Shown: positions 1 to 8,936, counted from the stretch's first letter. The stretch: DNA of 15,093 bases from an uncultured Clostridia bacterium (GCA_934130325.1 CAKOYA010000031.1:1-15093), one strand, 5' to 3'. Notes: a model not told the origin generated them from the letters alone. Made by a program: numbers and translations.

Positions 1-169
1 AAAAACTTTAGAATAAAATAAAATGTAGAATATAAACTTTTGAAATATTAAAGCATATTATTTATGTTTTGTAAATATTTTTTGCAAAAATATACAATAT
101 TAGATTATTTATTACACTAAATGACAATTAAAAATATGTATTTGAGCATATATTATAAATGGTGATAGG

Positions 170-1453
170 ATGATAGAAGTTATAATGAAAATTGAAGAAA
201 TAGTGTGGAGTCTACCTTTAGTACTAGTATTAATAATTACACATATATTCTTTTCATTTAAACTAAAATTACCACAGAAGAATATATTAAAAGGTTTAAG
301 ATTAATGTTTAGTCAAAATGATGAGAAAAAAGGTATAAGTTCGTTTAAATCACTTATGACGGTACTTGCTGCTACTTTAGGAACTGGAAATATAATTGGA
401 ATAGCAACAGCAATTATGGTTGGTGGCGTGGGTAGTATTTTTTGGGTATTTGTGTCTGGAATATTTGCAATGGCTACTAAATATGCTGAAACATATTTAG
501 TTTTAAAATATAGACAAAATAATGAAAGTGGCTTTTATGGTGGAGCAATGTATGTTTTAAAAAATGTGTTAAATAAAAAAATTCTAGCTGTACTTTTTAG
601 TATGTTTGTTATAATTTCATCATTTGGAATAGGTGCTATGATACAATCTAATGCTATGTCTATATCAGTAGTTGAAACATTTAAATTAAACAAAAATATA
701 TTAGCTATTATTGTTACATTAATATGTGCATATGCAATATTTGGAAATGAGAAAACAATAGCAAATATATCTAGCATTTTAGTTCCACTTGCTACAATAG
801 TATATATCATAATGTGTTTTATACTTTTGTACATGTATAGATTCAATATAGCATATAGTGTAGTATTAATACTAAATGAGGCCTTTTCATTTAAATCATT
901 TTCAGGTGGAATATTAGGAATAGGAATTATAAAAGCATTAAGCGCAGGACTTTCTAAAGGATTATTTTCAAATGAAGCAGGAATGGGAAGTTCACCTATT
1001 TTTAATGCAACTGTAAAAATGAAAAGTATTAAAGATGAATCATTAGTTTCATCAGTTAGTGTGTTTATTGATACTGTTATACTTTGTACGTTAACTGGAA
1101 TTGTTTTTGTAGCAAGTGGCATGTGGAAAATTTCAAGTAATCCATTAACACTTACTCAAAATACATTTTCACTTGTTCCATACGGAAAATATATGTTAAC
1201 GTTCTCTTTAGCTATTTTTGCAATAGCAACTATACCTTGCTGGAGTTATTATGGTGGCATTGGTGTAAAGTTTCTGCTTAATGACAACAAAATGTTTAAA
1301 ATACTTTATAAAATTATATATGTAGTATGTATATATGTTGGGGCAATATTACAAATTGAAGTAGTATGGAGCGTATCCTCAATTGCAAATGCACTTATGA
1401 TTTTGCCTAATTTATATATGATATATAAACTAAAAAATAACATAGAAGTTTAA
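170..1453 (+). CDS. AGCS-family sodium:alanine/glycine symporter
   Basis: A multi-pass membrane carrier of 427 residues that should import small neutral amino acids (alanine or glycine) with sodium. What is seen: mostly hydrophobic sequence with repeated membrane segments, the family signature GTGNIIGIATA near residues 71-81, an ATKYAE segment near 102, and the second signature KGLFSNEAGMGSSP near 263-276. These are characteristic of the AGCS (AlsT/DagA/YcgP) family; members are usually somewhat longer (about 450-480), and the shortfall is mostly at the ends. The ATG at 170 was chosen because GGTGAT at 161-166 sits just upstream; a second ATG at 185 is possible but poorly spaced. Upstream (1-169) is plain AT-rich DNA in which I see no convincing promoter or RNA. 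The next gene begins 82 bases downstream with no clear terminator between. The exact substrate cannot be read from sequence. Confidence 0.93.
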   Translation: MIEVIMKIEEIVWSLPLVLVLIITHIFFSFKLKLPQKNILKGLRLMFSQNDEKKGISSFKSLMTVLAATLGTGNIIGIATAIMVGGVGSIFWVFVSGIFAMATKYAETYLVLKYRQNNESGFYGGAMYVLKNVLNKKILAVLFSMFVIISSFGIGAMIQSNAMSISVVETFKLNKNILAIIVTLICAYAIFGNEKTIANISSILVPLATIVYIIMCFILLYMYRFNIAYSVVLILNEAFSFKSFSGGILGIGIIKALSAGLSKGLFSNEAGMGSSPIFNATVKMKSIKDESLVSSVSVFIDTVILCTLTGIVFVASGMWKISSNPLTLTQNTFSLVPYGKYMLTFSLAIFAIATIPCWSYYGGIGVKFLLNDNKMFKILYKIIYVVCIYVGAILQIEVVWSVSSIANALMILPNLYMIYKLKNNIEV

Positions 1454-1535
1454 TAGATTTAAATAGATATAAATATAACAAAAAAATTAAAAGAACATAT
1501 AATTATAATATAGTTTTCATTTTGGAGGAAAAAAT

Positions 1536-2678
1536 ATGCAAAATTTAGTTTATTGTGATTATAGTGCTACAACATATGTAAAAAAGGAAGTTCTTGATGA
1601 AATGCTTCCGTATTTTACAATGAATTTTGGTAATGCGTCTGCAGTATATTCATTGGGGCGAATTTCTAAAAATGCAATAGAACAGTCTAGAAAAAAGGTT
1701 TCAAATGTCTTAAATTGTAATAGTAATGAAATATATTTTACAGCAAGTGGAAGCGAAGCAGATAATATGATACTTTTAGGAATCGCAAGAGCAAACAAAA
1801 ATAAAGGTAATCATATTATTACTAGTAAAATTGAACATTTAGCAGTTTTAAATACATGCCATGAATTAGAAAAAGAGGGATTTGACGTTACATATATTGA
1901 TGTAGATAAAAATGGTAGAATAGATTTATATCAGTTAGAAAATTCAATTACCAGTAATACTATATTGATATCCATAATGTCTGCTAATAACGAAGTTGGT
2001 ACGTATCAACCAATAGAACAAATTGGTATGATTGCTAAAGAACATTCAGTTATATTCCATACTGATGCAGTTCAAGCAATAGGTAATATTGATATAGATG
2101 TAAAGAAAATGAATATAGATGCATTATCTTTATCTGCGCATAAATTTTATGGGCCAAAGGGAATAGGTGCGGCCTATATAAAAAGTAATATAAATTTTGA
2201 TCCAGTAATACTTGGTGGACATCAAGAACATTGCAAAAGAGCGGGTACTGAGAATGTTGCGGGGATAGTAGGTTTGGGAAAAGCAATAGAATTATCTAAA
2301 AAAAATATAAATGAGCATAATACTAAAATTTCTAATTTAAAAAAGAGATTAGTAGATTATATAAAGCATCATATAGATGGGGCAGTTATAAATGCAGACA
2401 TAGAGGAAAAACTACCTGGTAATATCAGTTTTTATATAAATGGTATTGATTCTAGGAGTTTAGTAATGATGCTAGATATGAATGGAATATGTGTATCTAG
2501 TGGTAGTGCATGCAATTCTCAAATCCAAACTCCATCACATGTTCTTACAGCTATGGGAATAAAAGAAAAAGAAGCTTTAAGTACAGTAAGAATAAGTCTT
2601 GGGGATATGAATACACTTGATGATATTGAATATATATATTACGTTTTGAAAAATATAGTTTTAAGTTTTAAAAATTAA
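1536..2678 (+). CDS. NifS/IscS-like cysteine desulfurase (PLP-dependent)
   Basis: A 380-residue class V aminotransferase-fold enzyme expected to remove sulfur from cysteine, giving alanine and a protein-bound persulfide for Fe-S clusters or thiolated tRNA. What is seen: N-terminal DYSATT near residues 8-13, PLP-stacking His101, Asp177 in HTDAVQA, Schiff-base Lys203 in SAHKFYGPKG, the RAGTEN motif at 235-240, and the sulfur-accepting Cys326 in SSGSACNSQ. Length is normal for the family. The start is set by GGAGG at 1524-1528, seven bases before ATG. No iscU, nifU, mnmA or thiI gene is adjacent, so its sulfur acceptor is unknown. It is followed directly by a terminator, so it is not transcribed with hisS as a matter of course. 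The enzyme class is certain; choosing between NifS and IscS roles is not. Confidence 0.93.
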   Translation: MQNLVYCDYSATTYVKKEVLDEMLPYFTMNFGNASAVYSLGRISKNAIEQSRKKVSNVLNCNSNEIYFTASGSEADNMILLGIARANKNKGNHIITSKIEHLAVLNTCHELEKEGFDVTYIDVDKNGRIDLYQLENSITSNTILISIMSANNEVGTYQPIEQIGMIAKEHSVIFHTDAVQAIGNIDIDVKKMNIDALSLSAHKFYGPKGIGAAYIKSNINFDPVILGGHQEHCKRAGTENVAGIVGLGKAIELSKKNINEHNTKISNLKKRLVDYIKHHIDGAVINADIEEKLPGNISFYINGIDSRSLVMMLDMNGICVSSGSACNSQIQTPSHVLTAMGIKEKEALSTVRISLGDMNTLDDIEYIYYVLKNIVLSFKN

Positions 2679-2686
2679 TATTAGTA

Positions 2687-2720
2687 AAGAGGTGGTAAAA
2701 TTAATACTACCTTATTTTTT
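2687..2720 (+). terminator. Rho-independent terminator after the desulfurase gene
   Basis: GAGGTGGTA at 2689-2697 pairs with TACTACCTT at 2705-2713 (nine pairs, two of them G-U) around a seven-base loop, followed by ATTTTTT. It lies nine bases after the desulfurase stop codon and separates that gene from the hisS promoter. Confidence 0.8.
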
Positions 2721-2766
2721 ATATTAAAGTTTTAATTTTTACTGGTTAAAATTACGATGATTTACA

Positions 2767-2795
2767 TTGCATAAATAAAGGCTTTGTGATATAAT
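2767..2795 (+). promoter_or_regulatory. Sigma-A type promoter for hisS
   Basis: TTGCAT at 2767-2772 is followed by a 17-base spacer and a perfect TATAAT at 2790-2795 with an extended -10 TG at 2787-2788. Transcription should begin around 2801-2803, only about ten bases before the hisS ATG. That leaves room for the GGTGAT ribosome site and nothing else, so there is no T-box leader. Confidence 0.8.
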
Positions 2796-2812
2796 GTTAA
2801 GCGGTGATAGTT

Positions 2813-4069
2813 ATGAAAATTTCAAGACAAAAAGGGACAAAAGATATTTTTGGTAAAGATATAAAAATATGGCAATTAATTGAAAAAGAAATTAGGAATA
2901 TTTGTAATTCATATTGTTTTGAAGAAATAAGAACCCCTGTGTTTGAAGCAACAGAACTTTATGCACGTGGAGTTGGGGACGGTACCGATATTGTAAATAA
3001 AGAAATGTATACTTTTTTAGATAAAGGTGGAAGGAGTATTACCTTAAGACCGGAACTTACAGCAGGAGTAGTAAGAGCATATATTGAAGATGGAATGTCA
3101 TCTATGACAACACCTGTAAAACTTTGGTATGAGGCAAACATGTATAGATATGAAAAAATGCAGAAAGGACGATATAGGGAATTCTCTCAATTTGGTGTAG
3201 AACTGTTTGGTAGCAATTCATGTTTAGCTGATGTAGAAGTTATGATGTTGGCATATGAATTATTGGAAAGGCTAGGAGTACTTAATGATATTACTTTATG
3301 TATAAATTCTATAGGATGTGAAAAGTGTAGAAAAGATTATATCGTGAAATTAAAAAAGTATCTGGAAAATAATTTAAGTAATATGTGTGATACCTGCAAT
3401 GTCAGATTTAAAAAGAATCCTTTAAGAATACTTGATTGTAAAGAGAAAGGGTGCCAAGAAATATTAAAAAATGCGCCAATGATAACGGACTATCTATGTG
3501 AGGAATGTAGAAATGATTTTGAAAAAGTAAAGAATATATTGGATAATTTGAATGTAAAATATGTTGTTGATAAAAAAATTGTAAGAGGCCTTGACTATTA
3601 TAACAAACTAGTTTTTGAGTTTATATCAAATGAGTATGGTTTTGCTATTTGTGCAGGTGGAAGATATGACAAACTAATTGAAAATTTGGGCGGAAATTAT
3701 ACTCCAGCTGTTGGATTTGGTATGGGAATGGAAAGATTAGTACTTTTACTAGAAGAAAGATTATCTGAAAAGATGAATAAAAATAGTATTGATATTTTCT
3801 TTGCGTTGATGGATGAAAAATACATTACAAATGTAAGACCTGTGATTAAGGAGTTAAGAAATTTTGGAAAAAGTGTGGAATTTGATTTGAATGAAAGAAG
3901 TTTTAAGGCAAAATTAAAATATGCAAGTAAAATAAATGCTAAGTATTCTTGTATTATTGGAGAAAATGAGTTGGCAAATAATATGTGTATTTTGAAAAAT
4001 ATGGAAAGCGGAGAACAAAAGCAAGTGAAGCTTGATGCTGAAAATATATTAGATGAGATTAATTGTTAA
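2813..4069 (+). CDS. hisS: Histidyl-tRNA synthetase
   Basis: Class II synthetase that charges tRNA-His, 418 residues, the usual length. What is seen: N-terminal KGTKDIFG, motif 1 around FEEIRTPVFE (36-45), motif 2 with YRYEKMQKGRYREF (111-124), the histidine-specific VRGLDYY (257-263), motif 3 GFGMGMERLVLL (301-312), then a C-terminal anticodon-binding domain. The insertion domain carries cysteine pairs at 169/172, 192/195, 209/214 and 229/232, which could bind metal. An in-frame GTG at 2804 would add three residues, but it lies inside the GGTGAT ribosome site and almost at the predicted transcript start; ATG 2813 matches the normal family N-terminus. It is the first gene of a run continuing into asnS after 13 bases. 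Confidence 0.97.
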   Translation: MKISRQKGTKDIFGKDIKIWQLIEKEIRNICNSYCFEEIRTPVFEATELYARGVGDGTDIVNKEMYTFLDKGGRSITLRPELTAGVVRAYIEDGMSSMTTPVKLWYEANMYRYEKMQKGRYREFSQFGVELFGSNSCLADVEVMMLAYELLERLGVLNDITLCINSIGCEKCRKDYIVKLKKYLENNLSNMCDTCNVRFKKNPLRILDCKEKGCQEILKNAPMITDYLCEECRNDFEKVKNILDNLNVKYVVDKKIVRGLDYYNKLVFEFISNEYGFAICAGGRYDKLIENLGGNYTPAVGFGMGMERLVLLLEERLSEKMNKNSIDIFFALMDEKYITNVRPVIKELRNFGKSVEFDLNERSFKAKLKYASKINAKYSCIIGENELANNMCILKNMESGEQKQVKLDAENILDEINC

Positions 4070-4082
4070 GTGGGTGAATTTT

Positions 4083-5471
4083 ATGAGTAAAATAGATTTA
4101 AATAAGAAAATATTTGTAAAAGAATTATATAAAAAATATGAGAATTTGGATAGTAAGGAAATAATTTTATGTGGATGGATAAGAAATTTACGTTCTTCAA
4201 AATCTATTGCTTTTATTTCTTTAAATGATGGAAGCTTTTTTGAATCAGTTCAAGTGGTTCTGGAAGAAAATGAGTTAGAAAATTACAAGGAAATTGAAAG
4301 TTTAAATATTGGTTCAAGTATTATTGTAAATGGTGTATTAAAAGTTACTAAACAAGCTAAACAGCCATTTGAAATAGTTGCTAAACAAATAGAAATATCA
4401 GGAAGGTCAACACCTGAGTATCCATTACAAAATAAGAGACATTCTATGGAGTTTTTAAGAGAAATTGCACATCTAAGACCTAGAACTAATACTTTTAGTG
4501 CAGTCTTTAGAGTAAGATCTGTTATAGCACATGCAATACATGATTTTTTCTACAAGGAAGGATTTGTATATGTGCATACTCCAATTATAACATCTTCTGA
4601 TTGTGAGGGCGCAGGAGAAATGTTTAGGGTTACTACATTAGATGACTTAAAAAAAGATGAAACAGAAGACTTCTTTGGTAAGAAAACAGGTCTTACAGTA
4701 TCAGGACAATTATCAGCTGAGTGTATGGCGATGGCTTTTGCAAATGTGTATACATTTGGTCCAACATTTAGGGCTGAAAATTCACATACTACAAGACATG
4801 CAGCAGAATTTTGGATGGTGGAACCTGAGATGGCTTTTTGTGATTTAGAAGGAGATATGGAAATTGCTGAAAAGCTTATTAAGTATATAATAAATACAGT
4901 ACTAACTGATGCAAAAGAAGAAGTAGAATTTTTTAATAAATTTATAGATAATACATTAAAAGATAGGTTAAATAATATTGTAAACTCAGATTTTGTTAAG
5001 ATTACGTATAGTGAAGCAGTTGAATTATTGAAAAAACACAATGATGAGTTTGAATATGAAGTATCGTTTGGAACAGATTTACAAACAGAGCACGAAAGAT
5101 ATCTTACTGAAAAAATATATAAAAAACCAGTATTTGTAACTGATTATCCAAAGGAAATAAAGGCATTTTATATGAAGCTTAATGATGATAATAAAACTGT
5201 AAGGGCAGTAGATTTATTAGTTCCTGGAATAGGTGAAATTCTTGGAGGGTCACAGAGAGAAGAAAATCTTGAAAAATTACAAAATAGGATGAAAGAATTG
5301 GGGTTAAATGAAGAAGAGTATTCATGGTATTTAGATACTAGAAGATTTGGTACTTGTGCTCATTCTGGTTTTGGAATTGGCTTTGAAAGACTTGTTATGT
5401 ATTTAACAGGAATGCAAAATATACGTGATGTAATTCCATTTCCTAGAACACCAGGAAATTGTTTATATTAA
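4083..5471 (+). CDS. asnS: Asparaginyl-tRNA synthetase
   Basis: Class IIb synthetase charging tRNA-Asn, 462 residues, typical for AsnRS. What is seen: an N-terminal OB-fold anticodon-binding domain (about 25-105), the AsnRS-typical stretch around KRHSMEFLREIAHLRPRTNT (118-137), motif 2 GPTFRAENSHTTRHAAEFW (226-244), and motif 3 GFGIGFERLVMYLTG (429-443), ending in IPFPRTPGN. There is no GAD insertion, which distinguishes it from the neighbouring AspRS. ATG 4083 is preferred over the in-frame ATG 4053, which lies inside hisS; GGGTGA at 4072-4077 is the ribosome site, five bases upstream. Having a dedicated AsnRS suggests the cell can make Asn-tRNA directly rather than only through amidation of Asp-tRNA-Asn. 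Confidence 0.97.
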   Translation: MSKIDLNKKIFVKELYKKYENLDSKEIILCGWIRNLRSSKSIAFISLNDGSFFESVQVVLEENELENYKEIESLNIGSSIIVNGVLKVTKQAKQPFEIVAKQIEISGRSTPEYPLQNKRHSMEFLREIAHLRPRTNTFSAVFRVRSVIAHAIHDFFYKEGFVYVHTPIITSSDCEGAGEMFRVTTLDDLKKDETEDFFGKKTGLTVSGQLSAECMAMAFANVYTFGPTFRAENSHTTRHAAEFWMVEPEMAFCDLEGDMEIAEKLIKYIINTVLTDAKEEVEFFNKFIDNTLKDRLNNIVNSDFVKITYSEAVELLKKHNDEFEYEVSFGTDLQTEHERYLTEKIYKKPVFVTDYPKEIKAFYMKLNDDNKTVRAVDLLVPGIGEILGGSQREENLEKLQNRMKELGLNEEEYSWYLDTRRFGTCAHSGFGIGFERLVMYLTGMQNIRDVIPFPRTPGNCLY

Positions 5472-5492
5472 TATAGTAAGGAGAAAGTATAT

Positions 5493-7247
5493 ATGCACGA
5501 ATATAGAACACATAAATGTAATGAATTAAAATTAGAAAATGTTGGACAAGAGGTAAAACTTGCTGGTTTTGTAAAAACAATAAGAGATCTTGGGGCAATG
5601 ATGTTTATTGACTTAAGAGATCATTATGGAATAACACAACTTTTAATTAATGATGAAAAATTATTAGATATTTTTCATAAAATTCCAGAAGAATCAACTA
5701 TTTCAGTAGTTGGAAGTGTAGTTAAAAGAGATGCTGAAAATGTAAATGAAAATATATCAACTGGAGAGATTGAAGTAAAAGTTGAAGAGGTAACTTTACT
5801 TGGAAAATCAAAAAATGTATTGCCATTCCAAGTAGATGAAAGTTCAAAAGTAAAAGAAGATTTAAGACTTGAATATAGATTTTTAGATTTAAGAAATGAA
5901 TCGATACATAATAAAATAGTATTTAGATCTAAAGTACTTAAGTATTTAAGAGATAAAATGACAGAGCTTAATTTTGTAGAAATTCAAACTCCGATTTTAG
6001 CTAATTCTTCACCAGAGGGGGCAAGAGATTTTCTTGTACCAAGTAGATTGCATCCAGGAGAGTTTTATGCTCTTCCACAAGCACCACAACAATTTAAACA
6101 ATTACTGATGATATCTGGATTTGATAAGTATTATCAAATAGCACCATGTTTTAGGGATGAGGATCCAAGAGCTGATAGATCGCCTGGTGAATTCTATCAA
6201 TTGGATTTTGAAATGTCATTTGCAACACAAGATGAAGTTATGGGAGTAATTGAAAAAGTTGTTGGTGATACTTTTAAGCATTTTACTACCAAAAATATAA
6301 GTAGTACACCTTTTGTACGTATACCGTATAAAGAGGCTATGGAACTTTATGGAACTGATAAACCTGATTTGAGAAATCCTTTAATTATTCACGATGTAAC
6401 TGACGTATTTTCTGATACCGAATTTAGAGCATTTAAGGATAAAACTGTAAAGGCAATTAAAATAGATTCAAAAGAATTATCTAGGAAGTTTTTTGACCAA
6501 ATGGTAGAATACGCAATATCTGAACTTGGAATGAAAGGGCTTGCTTGGATTAGGTTAGACGAAGATGGAAATATGACAGGTACAATATCTAGATTTGTTG
6601 ACGAAAATGTTCTTAGTAAGTTAAAAGAGAAAATAGAATTTAGTAATTCACAAGCATTATTTTTTGTGGCAGATGAATATTTAAAAGCATGTACTACTGC
6701 TGGTGATATAAGGATAGAACTAGGAAAAAGGTTAGATTTAATAGAGAAAAATGTATATAAATTTTGTTTTGTAAATGATTTTCCAATGTATGAATTAAGT
6801 GATGAAGGAAAAATAGAATTTAATCATAATCCGTTTTCAATGCCAATAGGTGGAATGGAAAGTTTATTGAATAAAAATCCTTTAGATATAATTGCATATC
6901 AGTTTGATTTAGTGTGTAATGGATATGAACTAGCATCTGGAGCTGTTAGAAATCATGATACAGATATTATGGTAAAGGCTTTTGAAATTGCTGGATATAC
7001 TGAAGAGGATGTAAAACAGAGATTTGGATCATTATTTAATGCCTTTAAATTTGGTGCTCCACCACATGCAGGTGCAGCACCTGGAATAGATAGAATGATA
7101 ATGTTACTTTTGGATGAAAATAATATCCGTGAAGTTATAGCATTTCCTAAAAATAGTAAAGCTAGGGACGTTTTAATGAAGGCTCCAGCAAAAGTATCAT
7201 TAGAGCAATTAAAGGATGTACATATAAAAGTAGTAGAAGAAAAATAG
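5493..7247 (+). CDS. aspS: Aspartyl-tRNA synthetase (bacterial type with GAD domain)
   Basis: Class IIb synthetase charging tRNA-Asp, 584 residues, the standard bacterial length. What is seen: an N-terminal OB fold (about 18-110), the LEYRFLDLR linker (126-134), motif 2 with CFRDEDPRADRSPGEFYQLD (219-238), a GAD insertion domain containing GLAWI, and motif 3 GAAPGIDRMIMLLL (527-540) followed by IREVIAFPKN. The motif 2 region reads RSPGEFYQLD instead of the commoner RQPEFTQID form, a variant I recall from alphaproteobacterial and some other AspRS; whether it changes tRNA discrimination cannot be told from sequence. AAGGAG lies just before the ATG, and the gene starts 21 bases after asnS. It is probably cotranscribed with hisS and asnS. 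Confidence 0.97.
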   Translation: MHEYRTHKCNELKLENVGQEVKLAGFVKTIRDLGAMMFIDLRDHYGITQLLINDEKLLDIFHKIPEESTISVVGSVVKRDAENVNENISTGEIEVKVEEVTLLGKSKNVLPFQVDESSKVKEDLRLEYRFLDLRNESIHNKIVFRSKVLKYLRDKMTELNFVEIQTPILANSSPEGARDFLVPSRLHPGEFYALPQAPQQFKQLLMISGFDKYYQIAPCFRDEDPRADRSPGEFYQLDFEMSFATQDEVMGVIEKVVGDTFKHFTTKNISSTPFVRIPYKEAMELYGTDKPDLRNPLIIHDVTDVFSDTEFRAFKDKTVKAIKIDSKELSRKFFDQMVEYAISELGMKGLAWIRLDEDGNMTGTISRFVDENVLSKLKEKIEFSNSQALFFVADEYLKACTTAGDIRIELGKRLDLIEKNVYKFCFVNDFPMYELSDEGKIEFNHNPFSMPIGGMESLLNKNPLDIIAYQFDLVCNGYELASGAVRNHDTDIMVKAFEIAGYTEEDVKQRFGSLFNAFKFGAPPHAGAAPGIDRMIMLLLDENNIREVIAFPKNSKARDVLMKAPAKVSLEQLKDVHIKVVEEK

Positions 7248-7279
7248 AGTTTTACAAAAGAGGAAGAAGAGGGAAAAAT

Positions 7280-8251
7280 ATGAAAATCGCTGTATTAGGA
7301 TTAGGTGCATATGGAATAGCGTTGACTAAAGTTTTACATAATAATGATAATAAGATAGTTATGTGGTCAAAATTTAAAGAGGAAGTTGACAGTGTTTTAT
7401 TAAAAAGGGAAAATATTAGAGTATTGCCAGGTGTAAAAATACCTAAGGATATAGAAATAACTACTAATCTAGAGGAAGCAGTTGAAAAATCAAAAATTAT
7501 AATACTTGCTGTACCAACAAGTGCTGTAAGAATGGTAGCAAGAGAGTTGGCAAAATTCATAACGGATGAGCAAATTTTATGTATAGTTTCAAAGGGAATA
7601 GAAAAGTCAAGTAATAAATTGTTAAGTGATGTTGTATTTGAAGAAACTAAATCAAATAACATATGTATGTTAACTGGTCCTTCATTTGCAATAGAAATAG
7701 CTAATGGTAGTGATGCTGGATTTGTTGTTGCTTCAACTTCACAGGTAGCTGGTATGGCAGTTAAGGTTTGCCTTGAAAATGATAAAATAGTAGTAAATAC
7801 AACAACTGATATTATAGGTGCGCAAATTTGTGCTGCAACTAAAAATGTTTTTGCAATTTTAGTAGGTATTTCTGATGTCGTAAATAAAACTGATTCTTGT
7901 AGAGCAGCTGTACTTACGTGTGTTTTAAACGATTTAAGAATAATAACTGAAATACTTGGAGGAAAACCTCATACCGTATTTACATATGCAGGAGTCGGTG
8001 ACTTATTACTTACATGCATGAGTAGTAAAAGCAGAAATTACACTTTAGGAAAATATATAGGACAAGGTATGGAATTAAATAAAGCATTGGAAAAAATGCA
8101 AGTTAATACCATTGAAGGCCTATATACTTTAGATGCACTTATAAATTTATTAGAGAATAAAGAAATTAAGATTAGATCTCTAGAATTTTTGTATGATATT
8201 TTATACAAAAATGGCTCAAAAGATAATATCTTAAAATATATTAAGTGTTAA
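7280..8251 (+). CDS. gpsA: NAD(P)-dependent glycerol-3-phosphate dehydrogenase
   Basis: Reduces dihydroxyacetone phosphate to sn-glycerol-3-phosphate, the backbone for membrane phospholipids; cytoplasmic. 323 residues, normal length. What is seen: Rossmann motif GLGAYG at 7-12, VSKGIE at 103-108, the LTGPSFAIEIA motif at 131-141, the catalytic lysine in ATKNV (Lys188), the GVGDLLLTC motif at 238-246 with SRN at 251-253, and NTIEG in the C-terminal helical domain. Purine-rich AGAGGAAGAAGAGGGA just upstream supplies the ribosome site. It lies 32 bases after aspS with no terminator, so it is probably in the same transcript; its usual partner plsY is not present here. Confidence 0.96.
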   Translation: MKIAVLGLGAYGIALTKVLHNNDNKIVMWSKFKEEVDSVLLKRENIRVLPGVKIPKDIEITTNLEEAVEKSKIIILAVPTSAVRMVARELAKFITDEQILCIVSKGIEKSSNKLLSDVVFEETKSNNICMLTGPSFAIEIANGSDAGFVVASTSQVAGMAVKVCLENDKIVVNTTTDIIGAQICAATKNVFAILVGISDVVNKTDSCRAAVLTCVLNDLRIITEILGGKPHTVFTYAGVGDLLLTCMSSKSRNYTLGKYIGQGMELNKALEKMQVNTIEGLYTLDALINLLENKEIKIRSLEFLYDILYKNGSKDNILKYIKC

Positions 8252-8260
8252 ATTATAATT

Positions 8261-8300
8261 AGGAAAGGAAAAAAGTTAGAAAAAACTTTTAAGTAGAAAA
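8261..8300 (+). promoter_or_regulatory. Distant ribosome site plus hairpin before the methyltransferase
   Basis: The only strong ribosome site, AGGAAAGGA at 8261-8269, is 31 bases from the ATG at 8301, too far for normal use. Between them AAAAGTT (8271-8277) can pair with AACTTTT (8284-8290) around a six-base loop. If folded, the hairpin brings the site to about 11 bases from the ATG. The stem is almost all A-T, so it is weak; this is an inference. A stop codon in frame at 8277 rules out an earlier start. Confidence 0.4.
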
Positions 8301-8904
8301 ATGCAAAAAGAAGAAATTTTAAGTAGTATAAAAGAATATGCACATGAAAATTATGTACCAATTTTGCAAGATATTTCTCTTGATTTAATATTACTTATAT
8401 TAAAATTAAAGAAACCCAATCAAATACTTGAAATAGGAACTGCTATAGGATATTCTGCCATTAATTTTTCAAAGTACTTAAATGGGGAAGGCTCGCATAT
8501 ACTTAGTATAGAAAAAAGTAAAGAAATGTATGATATAGCATTAAAGAATATAAGTGATATGTGTCTTGATGATAAAATAAGTGTAGTAAATGAGGATGCA
8601 ACAATTTTTTTGGAAACTTTGGATGAAAAAAGTAAAACATATGACGTTATATTTATTGATGCTGCCAAGGGACAGTATCCGGTATTTTTAAAAAATGCAT
8701 TGAGACTTATAAAAAAAGGTGGAATAATAATAGCAGATAATGTATATTTTAAAGGTAGAGTTTTATCTCGGATATAACGAACATAGACATAGGACTGCTA
8801 CTAATAGATTGAGAAGTTATTTAAAAGAGGTAACTGAAAATGAGATGTTAGATACTACAGTATTTAATATTGGTGATGGTGTAGCAGTAAGTATAATGAA
8901 ATAG
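8301..8904 (+). CDS. Family-3 O-methyltransferase (YrrM-like), interrupted by a +1 shift
   Basis: A SAM-dependent methyltransferase of the bacterial O-methyltransferase family 3 type; acceptor unknown. The first frame (8301-8777) gives 158 residues with SAM motif I LEIGTAIGYS (43-52), FIDAAKGQYP (118-127) and metal-binding ADNVYFKGR (145-153). It then stops at 8775. In the next frame the expected C-terminus continues at once: GYNEHRHRTATNRLRSYLKE, then TTVFNIGDGVAVSIMK and a stop at 8902-8904. Joining them with one skipped base gives 200 residues, the normal family length, so only a single extra base separates it from an intact gene. The likely point is the CGG at 8769-8771. It may be a sequencing error, a fresh mutation or recoding; the sequence otherwise shows no decay. 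Probably the last gene of the hisS run. Confidence 0.85.
8769..8771 (+). other. Frameshift point at an in-frame CGG codon (C|GGA)
   Basis: Skipping the C at 8769 changes the reading from TCT CGG ATA TAA to TCT GGA TAT AAC and restores the methyltransferase C-terminus. The shift must occur between about 8764 and the stop at 8775. CGG is otherwise absent as an in-frame codon in the window except at the matching break at 10705. Confidence 0.55.
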
Positions 8905-8936
8905 AATGATGTATACTAGATTTATTGTAGTTTAGA

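Noticed and set aside
535..1122. Long minus-strand open frame inside the symporter gene
   Set aside because: It is the complement of a well-supported AGCS gene and has no ribosome site or recognisable domain.
1501..1535. TATAAT at 1504-1509 as a promoter for the desulfurase gene
   Set aside because: No acceptable -35 hexamer at the proper distance, and TATAAT-like strings are common in this AT-rich DNA.
4550..5041. Minus-strand open frame inside asnS
   Set aside because: It overlaps conserved AsnRS motif 2 and shows no family of its own.
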